From: Burkholderiales bacterium
Lineage (GTDB): Bacteria > Pseudomonadota > Gammaproteobacteria > Burkholderiales > Burkholderiaceae_C
Length of the DNA: 64,000 bases
Assembly: GCA_947453625.1 (NCBI GenBank)
Contig: CANGHK010000028.1
Coordinates: 1-64,000 of the forward strand
Direction of reading: 5' to 3'
Shown here: positions 31,913 to 41,651 of the stretch, one piece after another
Layout of the letters: each line of letters starts with the position of its first letter
Numbering within the stretch: position 1 is the stretch's first letter
Program-made: the position numbers and the translations under genes
Notes under the pieces: model-generated
Seen by the model: the letters and a program-made list of their open reading frames with translations, nothing else
Told to the model about the DNA's origin: nothing
Database searches by the model: none

Positions 31913-33634
31913 ATGAGCGACGTCTCCCTCGCCAGTCCCGAAAACACAGCAGACTTACCGCACGAGAGTACAGCGAAGGTACTCGCGCTGGGTGCGCCGC
32001 GGTTCTGCGACGCGAGGGTGGCTGACCTGGCGCGTGAGAAGGGACAAGCCACAGGCTGGCGGGTTGTGCTTGCACAAGGCGCGGCTCGGGCAGCCACCGG
32101 TGTTGACGGCGATTTTGCCGTAGGGATCACCGACGAAGACGGCCGCAGCTTCATGGCGGTAGACCGCTTTGCAGTGCGATCGCTGTGTTATCGGATCATC
32201 GGTGGCCGGCTGCACTTCGCGGCACGTGCCGACGAACTGGCCGCCCTACCGCCCACCGCCGCGATCGCGCCGCAGGCCATCTTCGACTACCTGTACTTCC
32301 ACGTCATCCCGTCGCCGCGGACCATATTCGAGGGCGTGCACCGGCTGCCACCGGCCCATTACGCCTGGTTCGACCGGGGCGAACTGACCGTTGCACCCTA
32401 TTGGGTGCCCGAGTTTCGCGAGGATTCCCATCCCGAATTCAAGCCGCTGGCCGCCGAGTTCCGCCAGCTGGTGCGCAACGCCGTGGCGACCCAGCTCGAC
32501 GGCAGCAAACCCGCGTGCTTCCTGAGCGGCGGCACCGACAGTTCCACCATGGCCGGCATGCTCAGCGAGCTGACCGACGGGCGCGCCGCCACCTACTCGA
32601 TCGGCTTCGAGGCCGAGGGCTACGACGAGATGCAGTTCGCACGCATCGCCGCCAAGCGCTTCGGCACCGAGCACCATGAGTACTACGTCACGCCCGATGA
32701 TCTGGTGCGCAGCATCCCGGCCGTGGCTGCACACTACGACCAGCCCTTTGGCAACTCATCGGTACTGCCTGCGCTCTACTGCGCCAAGATGGCGCGCGAC
32801 GACGGTGTGACCAAGTTGCTGGCTGGCGACGGTGGCGACGAACTGTTCGGCGGCAACACCCGCTATGCCAAGCAACGCATCTTCGGCTGGTACGACGGCG
32901 TGCCGGCATCGCTTCGCAAGGGCATGCTCGAGCCCCTGCTGGAGCGTACGCCACTGGGCGTGCTGCCTCTGGCACGCAAGGGGCGCAGCTACATCGAGCA
33001 GGCCAAGGTGCCGCTGCCCGACCGCATGCAGATGTACAACCTGCTGCTGCGCCTGGGCGCGGAGCAGTTGTTCACACCCGACTTCCTGGCACAGGTGGAC
33101 GCCACCGATTCGCTGCGCCAGCAGCGCGCAGTGTGGCAGCAGGTGCCAGGCGCGAGTGCACTCAACCGCATGCTGGCCTACGACTGGCGCTACACGCTGG
33201 CCGAGGCCGACCTGCCCAAGGTGTGCGGCAGCACCCACCTGGCCGGCGTGCAGGTGGGCTTTCCGTTCCTGGACGCGCCACTGGTGGATTTCTCGCTGCG
33301 GCTGCCCTCCGAGTACAAGCTCAAGGGGCTGAAGCTGCGCTGGTTCTTCAAGGAGGCGCTGCGTGGCTTCTTGCCCGACGAGATCATCACCAAGAAGAAG
33401 CAGGGCTTCGGCCTGCCCTTTGGCGTGTGGGCCAACCGCGCTCCGGCACTCAGGAAATTTGCCGGCGATTCGCTGAACAGCCTGGCTGAACGCGGCATCG
33501 TCCGCACCCAATTCATCCACACGCTGCTGAACGTCCACCTGCCAGCACATCCCGGTTACTACGGCGAGATGGTCTGGATCCTGATGATGCTGGAGCAGTG
33601 GATGCGCGCCCGGCCCAGCCAGACACTAGCCTAG
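31913..33634 (+). CDS. Asparagine synthetase-like protein without N-terminal Cys nucleophile
   Basis: This 573-residue protein has an intact ATP-pyrophosphatase domain with the PP-loop FLSGGTDSSTM near residues 202-212, LLAGDGGDELFGGN and KKKQGFGLPFGVW. The N-terminal half keeps the later strands of the glutaminase fold (FAVGITDEDGRSFMAVDRFA) but lacks the MCG start that supplies the catalytic cysteine. It would therefore need free ammonia or another amine. In this setting it may amidate a uronic acid or amino sugar rather than aspartate. The 272 bp before it hold no other gene. Confidence 0.85.
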   Translation: MSDVSLASPENTADLPHESTAKVLALGAPRFCDARVADLAREKGQATGWRVVLAQGAARAATGVDGDFAVGITDEDGRSFMAVDRFAVRSLCYRIIGGRLHFAARADELAALPPTAAIAPQAIFDYLYFHVIPSPRTIFEGVHRLPPAHYAWFDRGELTVAPYWVPEFREDSHPEFKPLAAEFRQLVRNAVATQLDGSKPACFLSGGTDSSTMAGMLSELTDGRAATYSIGFEAEGYDEMQFARIAAKRFGTEHHEYYVTPDDLVRSIPAVAAHYDQPFGNSSVLPALYCAKMARDDGVTKLLAGDGGDELFGGNTRYAKQRIFGWYDGVPASLRKGMLEPLLERTPLGVLPLARKGRSYIEQAKVPLPDRMQMYNLLLRLGAEQLFTPDFLAQVDATDSLRQQRAVWQQVPGASALNRMLAYDWRYTLAEADLPKVCGSTHLAGVQVGFPFLDAPLVDFSLRLPSEYKLKGLKLRWFFKEALRGFLPDEIITKKKQGFGLPFGVWANRAPALRKFAGDSLNSLAERGIVRTQFIHTLLNVHLPAHPGYYGEMVWILMMLEQWMRARPSQTLA

Positions 33635-33649
33635 CCTCGAAAACCTCCA

Positions 33650-34468
33650 GTGCTGCGAGTTGCTCAGAACCTCTACGACTACCGCGAGCTGATGTTCACG
33701 CTGGCGTGGAAGAACATCGCCCTGCGCTACAAGCAAGCGTACCTGGGCATTGCGTGGGCGATCCTGAAGCCGTTCATGCTGATGCTGATCTTCACGCTCG
33801 TGAAGAGCTTCGTCGGCATCGAAAGCGGCAACACCGCCTACCCCATCCTCGTCTTCGCTGCGCTGATGCCCTGGACTTTCTTTCAGGAGTCGGCATCCGA
33901 TGGGGTGAACAGCGTTGTCAGCAACACCGCGCTCATCAAGAAGATCTACTTCCCGCGCGAGATCTTTCCCGTCACGGCGGTGTTGACCAAGCTGGTCGAG
34001 TTGGGCATCAACTTCGTCATCCTGGCGGGGCTCATGGCTTGGTATGGCACGCAGCCGAGCATCCACCTCCTGTGGGTGCCGCTCATCATTGCCTACACGG
34101 TGTTGGCTGCGCTGACCATCGCCCTTGTCGGCGCGGCCGTCAACGTCTACTTCCGCGACGTTGGCCAGGCACTGCCGGTGTTGCTGAGCCTGATGATGTA
34201 CGCGTCGCCCGTGATTTATCCGCTTCAACTGGTGAAGGACAAACTGCTGATGCAGCAGGCGGCGGGCGAATGGTCGAACGCGCTATACACGCTCTACACC
34301 CTGAACCCGCTGGCCGGCATCATCGACGCCTTCCAGAGCGTGGTGCTGCGAAGCGCCCCCCCGGACCTCAACGCCATGATCCCAGGCGCGATTCTGGTGG
34401 CGGTGTTGCTGCCGCTGAGCCACCTCCAATTCAAGCGCGCCGAAAGCTATTTCGCCGACGTCATCTGA
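33650..34468 (+). CDS. Polysaccharide ABC exporter permease (Wzm/KpsM type)
   Basis: This 272-residue ABC-2 inner-membrane permease exports a polysaccharide across the cytoplasmic membrane. It starts with GTG at 33650 (MLRVAQNLYDYRELMFTLAWKN), 15 bp after the preceding gene. Amphipathic N-terminal residues RYKQAYLGIAWAILKP are the family mark, and about six hydrophobic segments follow. The C-terminal NPLAGIIDAFQ is also typical. The ATPase partner follows after 11 bp. Confidence 0.92.
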   Translation: MLRVAQNLYDYRELMFTLAWKNIALRYKQAYLGIAWAILKPFMLMLIFTLVKSFVGIESGNTAYPILVFAALMPWTFFQESASDGVNSVVSNTALIKKIYFPREIFPVTAVLTKLVELGINFVILAGLMAWYGTQPSIHLLWVPLIIAYTVLAALTIALVGAAVNVYFRDVGQALPVLLSLMMYASPVIYPLQLVKDKLLMQQAAGEWSNALYTLYTLNPLAGIIDAFQSVVLRSAPPDLNAMIPGAILVAVLLPLSHLQFKRAESYFADVI

Positions 34469-34479
34469 GCCGGATACCC

Positions 34480-35715
34480 ATGCCAGCCATCGAAGTCAGT
34501 CACCTCACCAAGGAATACCGCCTAGGCGCGCTGCAGGGTCTCAAGCAGACCCTGCTCGATACCTGTGCAAGGCTCACGGGCAAGAAAGTACTGGAGCGGC
34601 CGATGTTCAAGGCCCTGGACGGCGTCGGGTTCTCCATCGATCAAGGCGAAGTGGTCGGCATCATCGGCCACAACGGCGCGGGAAAATCCACCTTGCTCAA
34701 GATGCTGGCCAAGATCAGCACGCCCTCTAGCGGCTCGGTCAAGATCAAAGGCCGCATCGCCCCACTCATCGAGGTGGGAGCTGGTTTCGTGCCCGATTTC
34801 ACCGGCCGCGAGAACGTCTATCTCAATGGCGCCATCCTCGGCATGCCGAAACAGGAGATTGACCGCAAGTTCGACGAGATCGTCGATTTCGCCGAAATGG
34901 CGGAATTCATCGACACCCCGGTCAAGCGTTACAGTTCGGGCATGCAGGTCAAGCTGGCATTTGCAGTGGCCACCAGCGTGGAGTCGGAAATACTGATCGT
35001 CGATGAAGTGCTTGCGGTTGGCGATCTGGCCTTTCAGCGCAAATGCTTTGATCGCATGGAGCACCTGATCAAGGGCCAGGGCAAGACAGTACTGCTCGTC
35101 AGCCACAACGTTCGACAGGTTGAGCGTCTGTGTTCGCGCGTAATGTTGATGGATCACGGTCGACTTCTCTTGGACGGCCCAGCCCGCGATGTGTGCAATG
35201 CCTTTTATGAGCAGAGCGACAACAAGATCAAGGCTCAAAATACTGCCGCCAAGTCCAATATTTCAACAACAGGGGAAGTCGACCTCCTGGACCTCTTTTT
35301 CACCGATGCGGTCGGCCGACGTACAGATGCCATTGAATATGATGCCGATTTCAGCGTCTTTCTCCGAATCCGCGCGAATAAGCCGATAGATCAACCCATC
35401 TTTGTTTTTGGCGTGCACACCACCGATTTTGTGTACGTGACCACGACGACCAGCTCTCCTGAGATAAGATCGGCCACACTGGCGGCGGGCATCCACGAGT
35501 TATCATTCACCGTTGGGAGTTTTCCGCTGTTGCCGGGAGCCTATTCCGTCCGACTGAGCATCGACGTCGAAGAGCCGATAAAGAATGTCTTCTATGGCGA
35601 GAATTTGCTCCAGTTCTCTGTCGTGAGTCGGCAAATACAGCGAACATCCTCCCATTGCGAGGGCTTCTTCTTGCTGGCCACGCAGTGGCAGGCACCGCGG
35701 CGGCTGGCGGACTAG
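34480..35715 (+). CDS. Polysaccharide ABC exporter ATPase with C-terminal substrate-recognition domain (Wzt type)
   Basis: This 411-residue ATPase of the polysaccharide exporter carries Walker A GHNGAGKST (residues 63-71), the signature YSSGMQVKLAFA and Walker B ILIVDEVLAVGD. Beyond residue 265 a beta-rich Wzt-like C-terminal domain is present (GEVDLLDLFFTDAVGRR, then PIFVFGVHTTDFVYV). In O-antigen systems this domain binds a chemical cap on the finished chain before export. The start is the ATG at 34480. The C-terminal part is visibly more AT-rich than the N-terminal part. Confidence 0.92.
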   Translation: MPAIEVSHLTKEYRLGALQGLKQTLLDTCARLTGKKVLERPMFKALDGVGFSIDQGEVVGIIGHNGAGKSTLLKMLAKISTPSSGSVKIKGRIAPLIEVGAGFVPDFTGRENVYLNGAILGMPKQEIDRKFDEIVDFAEMAEFIDTPVKRYSSGMQVKLAFAVATSVESEILIVDEVLAVGDLAFQRKCFDRMEHLIKGQGKTVLLVSHNVRQVERLCSRVMLMDHGRLLLDGPARDVCNAFYEQSDNKIKAQNTAAKSNISTTGEVDLLDLFFTDAVGRRTDAIEYDADFSVFLRIRANKPIDQPIFVFGVHTTDFVYVTTTTSSPEIRSATLAAGIHELSFTVGSFPLLPGAYSVRLSIDVEEPIKNVFYGENLLQFSVVSRQIQRTSSHCEGFFLLATQWQAPRRLAD

Positions 35716-35742
35716 ATTAGGCCAGAGCCGGAGATCCCCACC

Positions 35743-37071
35743 ATGGCCCGCCCATTCGGCATCAATGTCATTGGATACGTGAGCAGCAATGTGAGCCTTG
35801 GCATCACGGCAAGGCAGTTCATCAGGCTGTTCCTGCTGAAGGGCATACCGGTAGCGGTCTACGATATCGATTATCATCGCTCCGAGAATGGTCAGGATTT
35901 CGAGTTTCAGTCCTCGGTCGTGCCGACCGGCGCTGAGTTACCCTATTCCATCAACCTGCTATTTCTTGCCGTCGGACAGCTTCCCAGGTTTCTTCTCAAC
36001 CCGCCACCAGGCATCTTTGAACCCACCAGGCTCAATGCGGGCCTGATGTGGTATGAGGTCACCAGCATTCCGGATCATCAGGCCGAGGCTCTCGGAATGC
36101 TCGACGTCCTGGTCTGCGGCTCGAGCTTTGTCAGACAGATATTCGACACCAACGTACCCAGTACGCTGACGCTCGGATGCAAACACCCCGTGTATTTGCC
36201 GCCTGAGGTCATCCCGAATCGGGAGCTGTTTGGTTTGCCGCTTGACCGCGTATTATTCATGTCGAGCTTCGACCCCCATTCTGACCCCGCACGTAAGAAT
36301 CCATTCGCAGCCATCGATGCCTTTCTATCTGCCTTCCCGCAAGGCGACGAAGGTGCGCATCTTGTAGTCAAGCTCAACAATGCTGAAGTCAAGACCAAGA
36401 GTTGCGACCCGCAAGTGCTTGTTCAGCAACTCAGGGAGCGATGTGGCAACGATCAACGCATACACATGCTTCCTCAATCTCTTCCGTACCATGAAGTGGT
36501 AAGCCTCTATGCCAGCTGCGACGTGTTCGTCTCGTTGCACCGCTCTGAAGGCCTCGGGCTGGGACCGCTCGAATGCATGCTGCTCGGCAAGCCGGTCGTT
36601 GCCACCGCATGGTCTGGAAACATGTCCTACATGAAGCATTCCAACTCATGCCTGGTCGGATACGATCTCGTTCCCTATTCAGGGATGGGTGCCGATGGCC
36701 CGTTCAAATGGCGCAAGAAGGCCAAATGGGCCGAACCCCGAATAGACGAAGCGGCCGATTGGATGAGGCTGCTCGCAGGAGACGCCGACTTGCGCAAGAC
36801 CATTGGCGCCAAGGCCGCCACCGATGCGGCCGCCTATCATGCCGAGGCCGAGAGCGCTGCATTTCTTGCGGAGTTGGAGAGTATCCAGCGAGAGAAGGAA
36901 CTGCTGCCATCGCGCGCGACAGACAAAGAGATGCAGGTTGCACGCCTTCTGAAGGCACAAAGACGGATTGATTTTGCTGGCTGGCATGGGCTCAGGCGGC
37001 GAATTCAGAACGAACTCGACCGGCGTTTGCTTTGGCGTTTCAGAACAAGCGGCGTACCGAAGCCGTCATGA
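35743..37071 (+). CDS. Glycosyltransferase, GT4-like
   Basis: This 442-residue GT-B-fold enzyme probably uses a nucleotide sugar. The C-terminal donor domain has the EX7E-like segment SLHRSEGLGLGPLECMLLGKPVVAT near residues 263-287, split here as SLHRSEGLGLGPLE and CMLLGKPVVAT. The N-terminal domain begins INVIGYVSSNVSLGITAR. A coiled, charged tail follows residue 365. Sugar and acceptor cannot be assigned. It lies 27 bp after the exporter ATPase gene and shares its lower GC. Confidence 0.85.
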   Translation: MARPFGINVIGYVSSNVSLGITARQFIRLFLLKGIPVAVYDIDYHRSENGQDFEFQSSVVPTGAELPYSINLLFLAVGQLPRFLLNPPPGIFEPTRLNAGLMWYEVTSIPDHQAEALGMLDVLVCGSSFVRQIFDTNVPSTLTLGCKHPVYLPPEVIPNRELFGLPLDRVLFMSSFDPHSDPARKNPFAAIDAFLSAFPQGDEGAHLVVKLNNAEVKTKSCDPQVLVQQLRERCGNDQRIHMLPQSLPYHEVVSLYASCDVFVSLHRSEGLGLGPLECMLLGKPVVATAWSGNMSYMKHSNSCLVGYDLVPYSGMGADGPFKWRKKAKWAEPRIDEAADWMRLLAGDADLRKTIGAKAATDAAAYHAEAESAAFLAELESIQREKELLPSRATDKEMQVARLLKAQRRIDFAGWHGLRRRIQNELDRRLLWRFRTSGVPKPS

Positions 37072-37193
37072 TGCGAAGAAGCGTTGTGTACGCCCCTTAC
37101 CTATAGGAACCCGCATCCCTTCGGACCCCCGCTCCAAATTGGTTCCGTCCAGTTCCGTTGTTGCCGAAGAAACCTGCGCCACAGAGATAATTC

Positions 37194-38231
37194 ATGGCAA
37201 TCTATTTTCTAACACCCGATTACTCTGCCCCGTCCGGCGGGGTGCAGGTTATCTATCGGCATGTGGACATTTTGAATTCCAATGGCATTCCAGCCTTTGT
37301 GCTTCATCGGACCATGGGCCACCGCTGCAATTGGTTCGAAAACCACACGCCAGTCGTATGTTGGGATCAGAGCGTGCAACGGCGGGCATACTTCAAGCTC
37401 AGGAAATATCTCCAACCAGAACGGCCACGAGAGATATTTCTGCGCGGGGCGAAAGCTTTGGCCATCGGTTCCGGGGACTTCTTGGCGCTGCCTGAGATCT
37501 ACGGGCCAGAGTTGGCTGAAATTGGGCCGGGTGTACCCAAAGTGATTCTCAACCAAGGCTGCTATCTGACATTCCAAGGCTATCCCTTGGACAGCAGACC
37601 GATTGTCACGCCCTATGGCCATGCTGATGTGAAAGGCATATTGATCAATTCTGAAGATGGCCTGGGCTATCTGCGCTATGTTTTTCCAAACCAACCCGTT
37701 ACTCGCTTTCATCTCGCCATCGATCCGGCGCTTTTTTCCTATCAACGGGAGAAGAAGCGTCAGATTTGTTACACGCCACGCAAGAACGAACTGGCGGTGC
37801 GACAGGTGGTCAATATCCTCAAGGCCCGCAACGCCTTGAACGGTTTCGAACTGGTGCCGTTTTCGGGACTGCCGCAGGCGAAGGTGGCCAAGTTGCTGCA
37901 GGAATCCGCCTTGTTTCTCACCTTCGGTCAATATGAGGGTTTTGGACTGCCACCGGCCGAGGCCATGGCTTGCGGCTGCATAACAATTGGCTACCACGCG
38001 GGTGGTGGGCGGGAATTCATGAAACCCGAATTCTCGTTCCCTATCCCTAGCGGAGATGTTATCAGCTACGCCGAGACGATCGAAGAAGTTATCATGAATT
38101 ATGACGTGGAGCCTGACCGATTTGCAGCGATGGGTAAGGCGGCGTCCGACTTTATCCTTGCCACTTACACGCCGCAGCGGGAAACTGAGGACATCGTTGG
38201 TTTCTGGCGCAGCATGTTGCGTACGCACTGA
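37194..38231 (+). CDS. Glycosyltransferase, GT4-like
   Basis: This is a 345-residue GT-B glycosyltransferase. The N-terminus IYFLTPDYSAPSGGVQVIYRHV is the acceptor domain start with a GGV loop. The donor-binding segment reads FLTFGQYEGFGLPPAEAMACG, with Glu in the expected places, then GYHAGGGREFM. It starts at ATG 37194, after a 122-bp gap without another gene. Codon use is more AT-rich than in the housekeeping half of the window. Confidence 0.85.
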   Translation: MAIYFLTPDYSAPSGGVQVIYRHVDILNSNGIPAFVLHRTMGHRCNWFENHTPVVCWDQSVQRRAYFKLRKYLQPERPREIFLRGAKALAIGSGDFLALPEIYGPELAEIGPGVPKVILNQGCYLTFQGYPLDSRPIVTPYGHADVKGILINSEDGLGYLRYVFPNQPVTRFHLAIDPALFSYQREKKRQICYTPRKNELAVRQVVNILKARNALNGFELVPFSGLPQAKVAKLLQESALFLTFGQYEGFGLPPAEAMACGCITIGYHAGGGREFMKPEFSFPIPSGDVISYAETIEEVIMNYDVEPDRFAAMGKAASDFILATYTPQRETEDIVGFWRSMLRTH

Positions 38232-38412
38232 GCTGATGAATATTAAAAACTGCCTGGCGCGCTGCGCGTTGACTCTGCATTGAATCAGCCATGCAGCAAG
38301 TCAACTGGTCCAACGATGTCCGTCCTGCAGGGGCGGCTTCACTCGCAGACCCGCGTGACGTGCCCAAAGCCGATACTGACAGCAGCAACTCTTGCTGGGG
38401 CCGGCAGCCGAC

Positions 38413-40449
38413 ATGGAGGTGATAGCTAAGGTGCCGGCTGAACTCTCCGCTACAGCCACTCCCGCAAAGAACACAGAGGCCGAGCAAAGTGGCGAAGTTG
38501 CCCGCGTCCTGCTGGCCGCTCTCTTTGACACTGGCGCCGACGGGGATGGGACGGAAATCCTCCGCGGCGCCGGATTCGTCCGGTCGCGCCGGCAGTCGGG
38601 CGGCGGCGAGGTTCTGCTGGACCGCTTCGGTGAGGCCGGCGCCGAGTGTGCCGCCCTGCGCTTCACCGGTGTGGAGTGCCATCACTTGACAATTGGCGTG
38701 ACGGGTGGCTACCGACTCGAGGCTGCGACAGCCGGCGGTTGGTTGCTGGCGCAGGTTGAAGCTGGGCTGGATTCGTACTGGATCCCGCAGCTACCCATGC
38801 TCCGCGGGTTGGATCGGAATGGCCACATCTTGGCACATCGAAAGGCAGGCATTGTTGAACTTGATGTCTCTGCGTCTGGTCTTGAAATCAGACTGGGTCT
38901 TTCTGCGGGCCTTGTCCTTGATCTGGTGGTCTGGCGCCTCCCCGCCGAACACACCGGTTTGCTGCGGTCGCTGCAGCAACTCAACTCGCTGGAACGGCAG
39001 CGCTACTTCCTATGGAGTTCCCATACAGCTTACGAGCGCCCGGCTGACACCTACCTGCACTGGGTGCACGGCCATGTCTATGAGAATCACGAAGTATGGC
39101 CAAATTACTGGCGCGTGTGCTCTGAATTGGATGCTTATGCCTTGTACGTGATCTTCTCTGGCTTATTCCGGATCACGGAGAAAAAGATTTATGATCTGTT
39201 GAGAATTCAGGTTGTTTTCTCGGTGATTGCCCGGCAATCGGACGATGGAGGCTGGTATCACGGCGAATGGACCGACGATATGGAATCCCATTACCGGCTT
39301 CATGCCGGAGGCATGCACATGCTCGCGGCTTATTTCGAGGAAACTCGTGACCCAATAGTTGGCGCCGCGCTCAGTAGGGCCGCATCCTTCGCGGCGACAA
39401 GAACCGACCGCCTTCACTCGGGCATGTGGTATTTGCACGACACATTGGAACACAACACCGAAACTCTCACCAATTATCCATTCCGTTATCTGCGCAGCCG
39501 AGCGCTAGGGAAATCCGAGAGCAATCTGTTAGTGCTCAACACTCACCTGGATACCAACATCGCGATGGCGCGCCATCGCCAGGTCACCGGCGATGGTAAG
39601 CACAGTGAACTCATCGCTTCCGCCCGCGCTGCCACCCGCTCGGTGATCGCCCTGCGTCCGGCCGAATGGCTGTACCGTCCGTTGTTCTGGGCCATTGGAC
39701 TGACATTCCTGCCGACCGAGCGTGCGAAGGCACTTTTTTTGCCCCTGCGCGCCGTCAAGCGCATGGCCTGGAAATACCTCATCCCGCTACTGCCGCGTAT
39801 CAAGGCTGTGTATCCGCGCCTCGTGATGCCGGGAGGATATATCGAGCGGGAGTTGACCATGTTCGCATTCTCAGTACGCTACCAGCCGGTGAACTTGATG
39901 GACCTGGCTCGCACCCGCCGATTATTCGACGAAGCCGAACTGGACCCGCTTTTGGCAGAGTGCTTTGCCTTCACACACGACTGTGGCATCAAGGATCGCT
40001 GGAAGGAATTCAAGGGCAAGGAAGAAGACTCCCTCGGCTTTTGGGCGGAGGCGCTTTATCACCTTGGTCTGACCAACCCGGATAGGCGTTATAGAGCCTG
40101 GCTGGCGGAAGTGATGATTGATCTACACGACACTGGGCTGGGATTGCCACCCTCTCTGCTGGGGTCCAACGCGGAAGCTGTGGCGCCTGACCAGCAACGC
40201 CCCTGCCCCTGCCCGACCAACGGGCGACTCAGGGTGGCAAACCTTAGCCGGGGGGACACCATCGAATGGCTGATCGTGAACCCGACCGATCAGACGGTCG
40301 CACTGGAATGGGAGAAAACACCCGCCGACGAGATGCTGTGGTCGGGAACCGATTCAGCTGCATTGAAAAGAATGATGGACATCCTAAACATACTGCCACG
40401 CTCGTGGATACATGCGATCGGCAAGCACTCTGGTACCGCCAAACCGTGA
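38413..40449 (+). CDS. Uncharacterised 678-residue protein, helical-toroid-like, polysaccharide locus
   Basis: I do not recognise a named family with certainty. The middle third (about residues 190-420) has repeated helix pairs with aromatic and glycine motifs such as GGWYHGEWTDDMESHYRLH and HSGMWYLHDTLEHNTET, reminiscent of (alpha/alpha) barrel enzymes that act on uronic-acid polysaccharides. The N-terminal 180 residues look beta-rich and the C-terminus ends in a small beta domain. The ATG at 38413 was preferred over a TTG 21 bp upstream. No signal peptide or membrane segment is evident. An epimerase- or lyase-like role in polymer maturation is only a guess. Confidence 0.6.
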   Translation: MEVIAKVPAELSATATPAKNTEAEQSGEVARVLLAALFDTGADGDGTEILRGAGFVRSRRQSGGGEVLLDRFGEAGAECAALRFTGVECHHLTIGVTGGYRLEAATAGGWLLAQVEAGLDSYWIPQLPMLRGLDRNGHILAHRKAGIVELDVSASGLEIRLGLSAGLVLDLVVWRLPAEHTGLLRSLQQLNSLERQRYFLWSSHTAYERPADTYLHWVHGHVYENHEVWPNYWRVCSELDAYALYVIFSGLFRITEKKIYDLLRIQVVFSVIARQSDDGGWYHGEWTDDMESHYRLHAGGMHMLAAYFEETRDPIVGAALSRAASFAATRTDRLHSGMWYLHDTLEHNTETLTNYPFRYLRSRALGKSESNLLVLNTHLDTNIAMARHRQVTGDGKHSELIASARAATRSVIALRPAEWLYRPLFWAIGLTFLPTERAKALFLPLRAVKRMAWKYLIPLLPRIKAVYPRLVMPGGYIERELTMFAFSVRYQPVNLMDLARTRRLFDEAELDPLLAECFAFTHDCGIKDRWKEFKGKEEDSLGFWAEALYHLGLTNPDRRYRAWLAEVMIDLHDTGLGLPPSLLGSNAEAVAPDQQRPCPCPTNGRLRVANLSRGDTIEWLIVNPTDQTVALEWEKTPADEMLWSGTDSAALKRMMDILNILPRSWIHAIGKHSGTAKP

Positions 40450-40580
40450 ATGGCGCGATCTCTGTCTCGTCGGTTCGCTCCGGGTTGCACACCTTTCGCC
40501 GCGCCCTCATGAAAATTTTAGCGCAGCCGCCCTCAAGGCAGCGCTGGGGTATGCCGTAGCTGTACGACAAAGATAATCTC

Positions 40581-41651
40581 ATGACTCAACGCGCCCGGCT
40601 GATCGCCTTTCATCTACCGCAATTCCACCCCACGCCAGAGAACGATGCCTGGTGGGGCAAAGGCTTTACCGAGTGGACCAATGTCGCCAGGGCCAAACCC
40701 TTGTTTCCTGGACATTACCAGCCCCACGTGCCGTCTGACCTTGGTTTTTATGACCTGCGTCTGCCCGAGGCGCGCCACGCCCAGGCCGAACTGGCAAAGG
40801 AATACGGCATCGCCGGGTTCTGTTACTACCACTACTGGTTCGGCGGGCGGCGTATTCTGGAGCGGCCGGTCAACGATGTACTGCTCTCGTCTGAACCCGA
40901 TTTTCCCTTTTGCCTGTGCTGGGCCAATCACAGCTGGAATACGGTTTGGCAGGGCACCAACAATATGCTGATCAAGCAGGTCTATCCAGGCTGGGACGAT
41001 CACGCCGCCCATTTCGACTGGCTGCTGCGAGCGTTCACGGACCGGCGTTACCTGAAAGTGGGCGGCAAGCCGATCTTTGCGATCTACAAGCCGGACGACA
41101 TACCTGACGTGCGCAAGGTGACCGACTTCTGGCGGGGGCGTGCCGCCAAGGCTGGTCTGCCAGGTCTGCACCTCGTTGGCGTCTCACATCGCAGTGAGAC
41201 CTGGGATCCCCGCTCGCGTGGTCTGGATGCCTCCACCATGCAGGCGCTGCCGGAACGTGACGGCCGAATTCCTCGGCGTCACCTTCTCACCAAACTGAAA
41301 CTGGCCCTGCAAGGCAACAAGCACGAGTTGACGATCTGGGACTACGAGGAAATACTGCCGATCCTGCTTCGTTCGAACCAGACGGAGTGGCGCGACTACC
41401 CCCTTGTGTTGCCCAATTGGGATAACACACCGCGCACCGGTATGCGCGGTCTGGTCTTTCATGACGCCACGCCCGAAAAGTTCCGTGGCCTGCTGCGCGA
41501 GGCGATTTCCCGCGTCGCCGATCATCCCGTGGACGAGCGAATCGTCTTTCTCAAGGCCTGGAACGAGTGGGCCGAAGGAAACCACATCGAGCCAGACCAG
41601 AAATGGGGAAGAGCTTGGCTGGAGGTCATTCGCGAGGAGTTGCAACCGTGA
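40581..41651 (+). CDS. WbsX-like glycan-locus protein, glycoside hydrolase family 99-like
   Basis: This 356-residue protein belongs to the WbsX group found in O-antigen and capsule loci, with a GH99-like TIM barrel. Marks are LIAFHLPQFHPTPEND and WWGKGFTEWTNV at the N-terminus, YGIAGFCYYHYWFGGRR and LKAWNEWAEGNHIEPD near the C-terminus, where the acidic residues may be catalytic. Its biochemical role is not established in the family. It overlaps the next glycosyltransferase gene by four bases. Confidence 0.85.
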   Translation: MTQRARLIAFHLPQFHPTPENDAWWGKGFTEWTNVARAKPLFPGHYQPHVPSDLGFYDLRLPEARHAQAELAKEYGIAGFCYYHYWFGGRRILERPVNDVLLSSEPDFPFCLCWANHSWNTVWQGTNNMLIKQVYPGWDDHAAHFDWLLRAFTDRRYLKVGGKPIFAIYKPDDIPDVRKVTDFWRGRAAKAGLPGLHLVGVSHRSETWDPRSRGLDASTMQALPERDGRIPRRHLLTKLKLALQGNKHELTIWDYEEILPILLRSNQTEWRDYPLVLPNWDNTPRTGMRGLVFHDATPEKFRGLLREAISRVADHPVDERIVFLKAWNEWAEGNHIEPDQKWGRAWLEVIREELQP

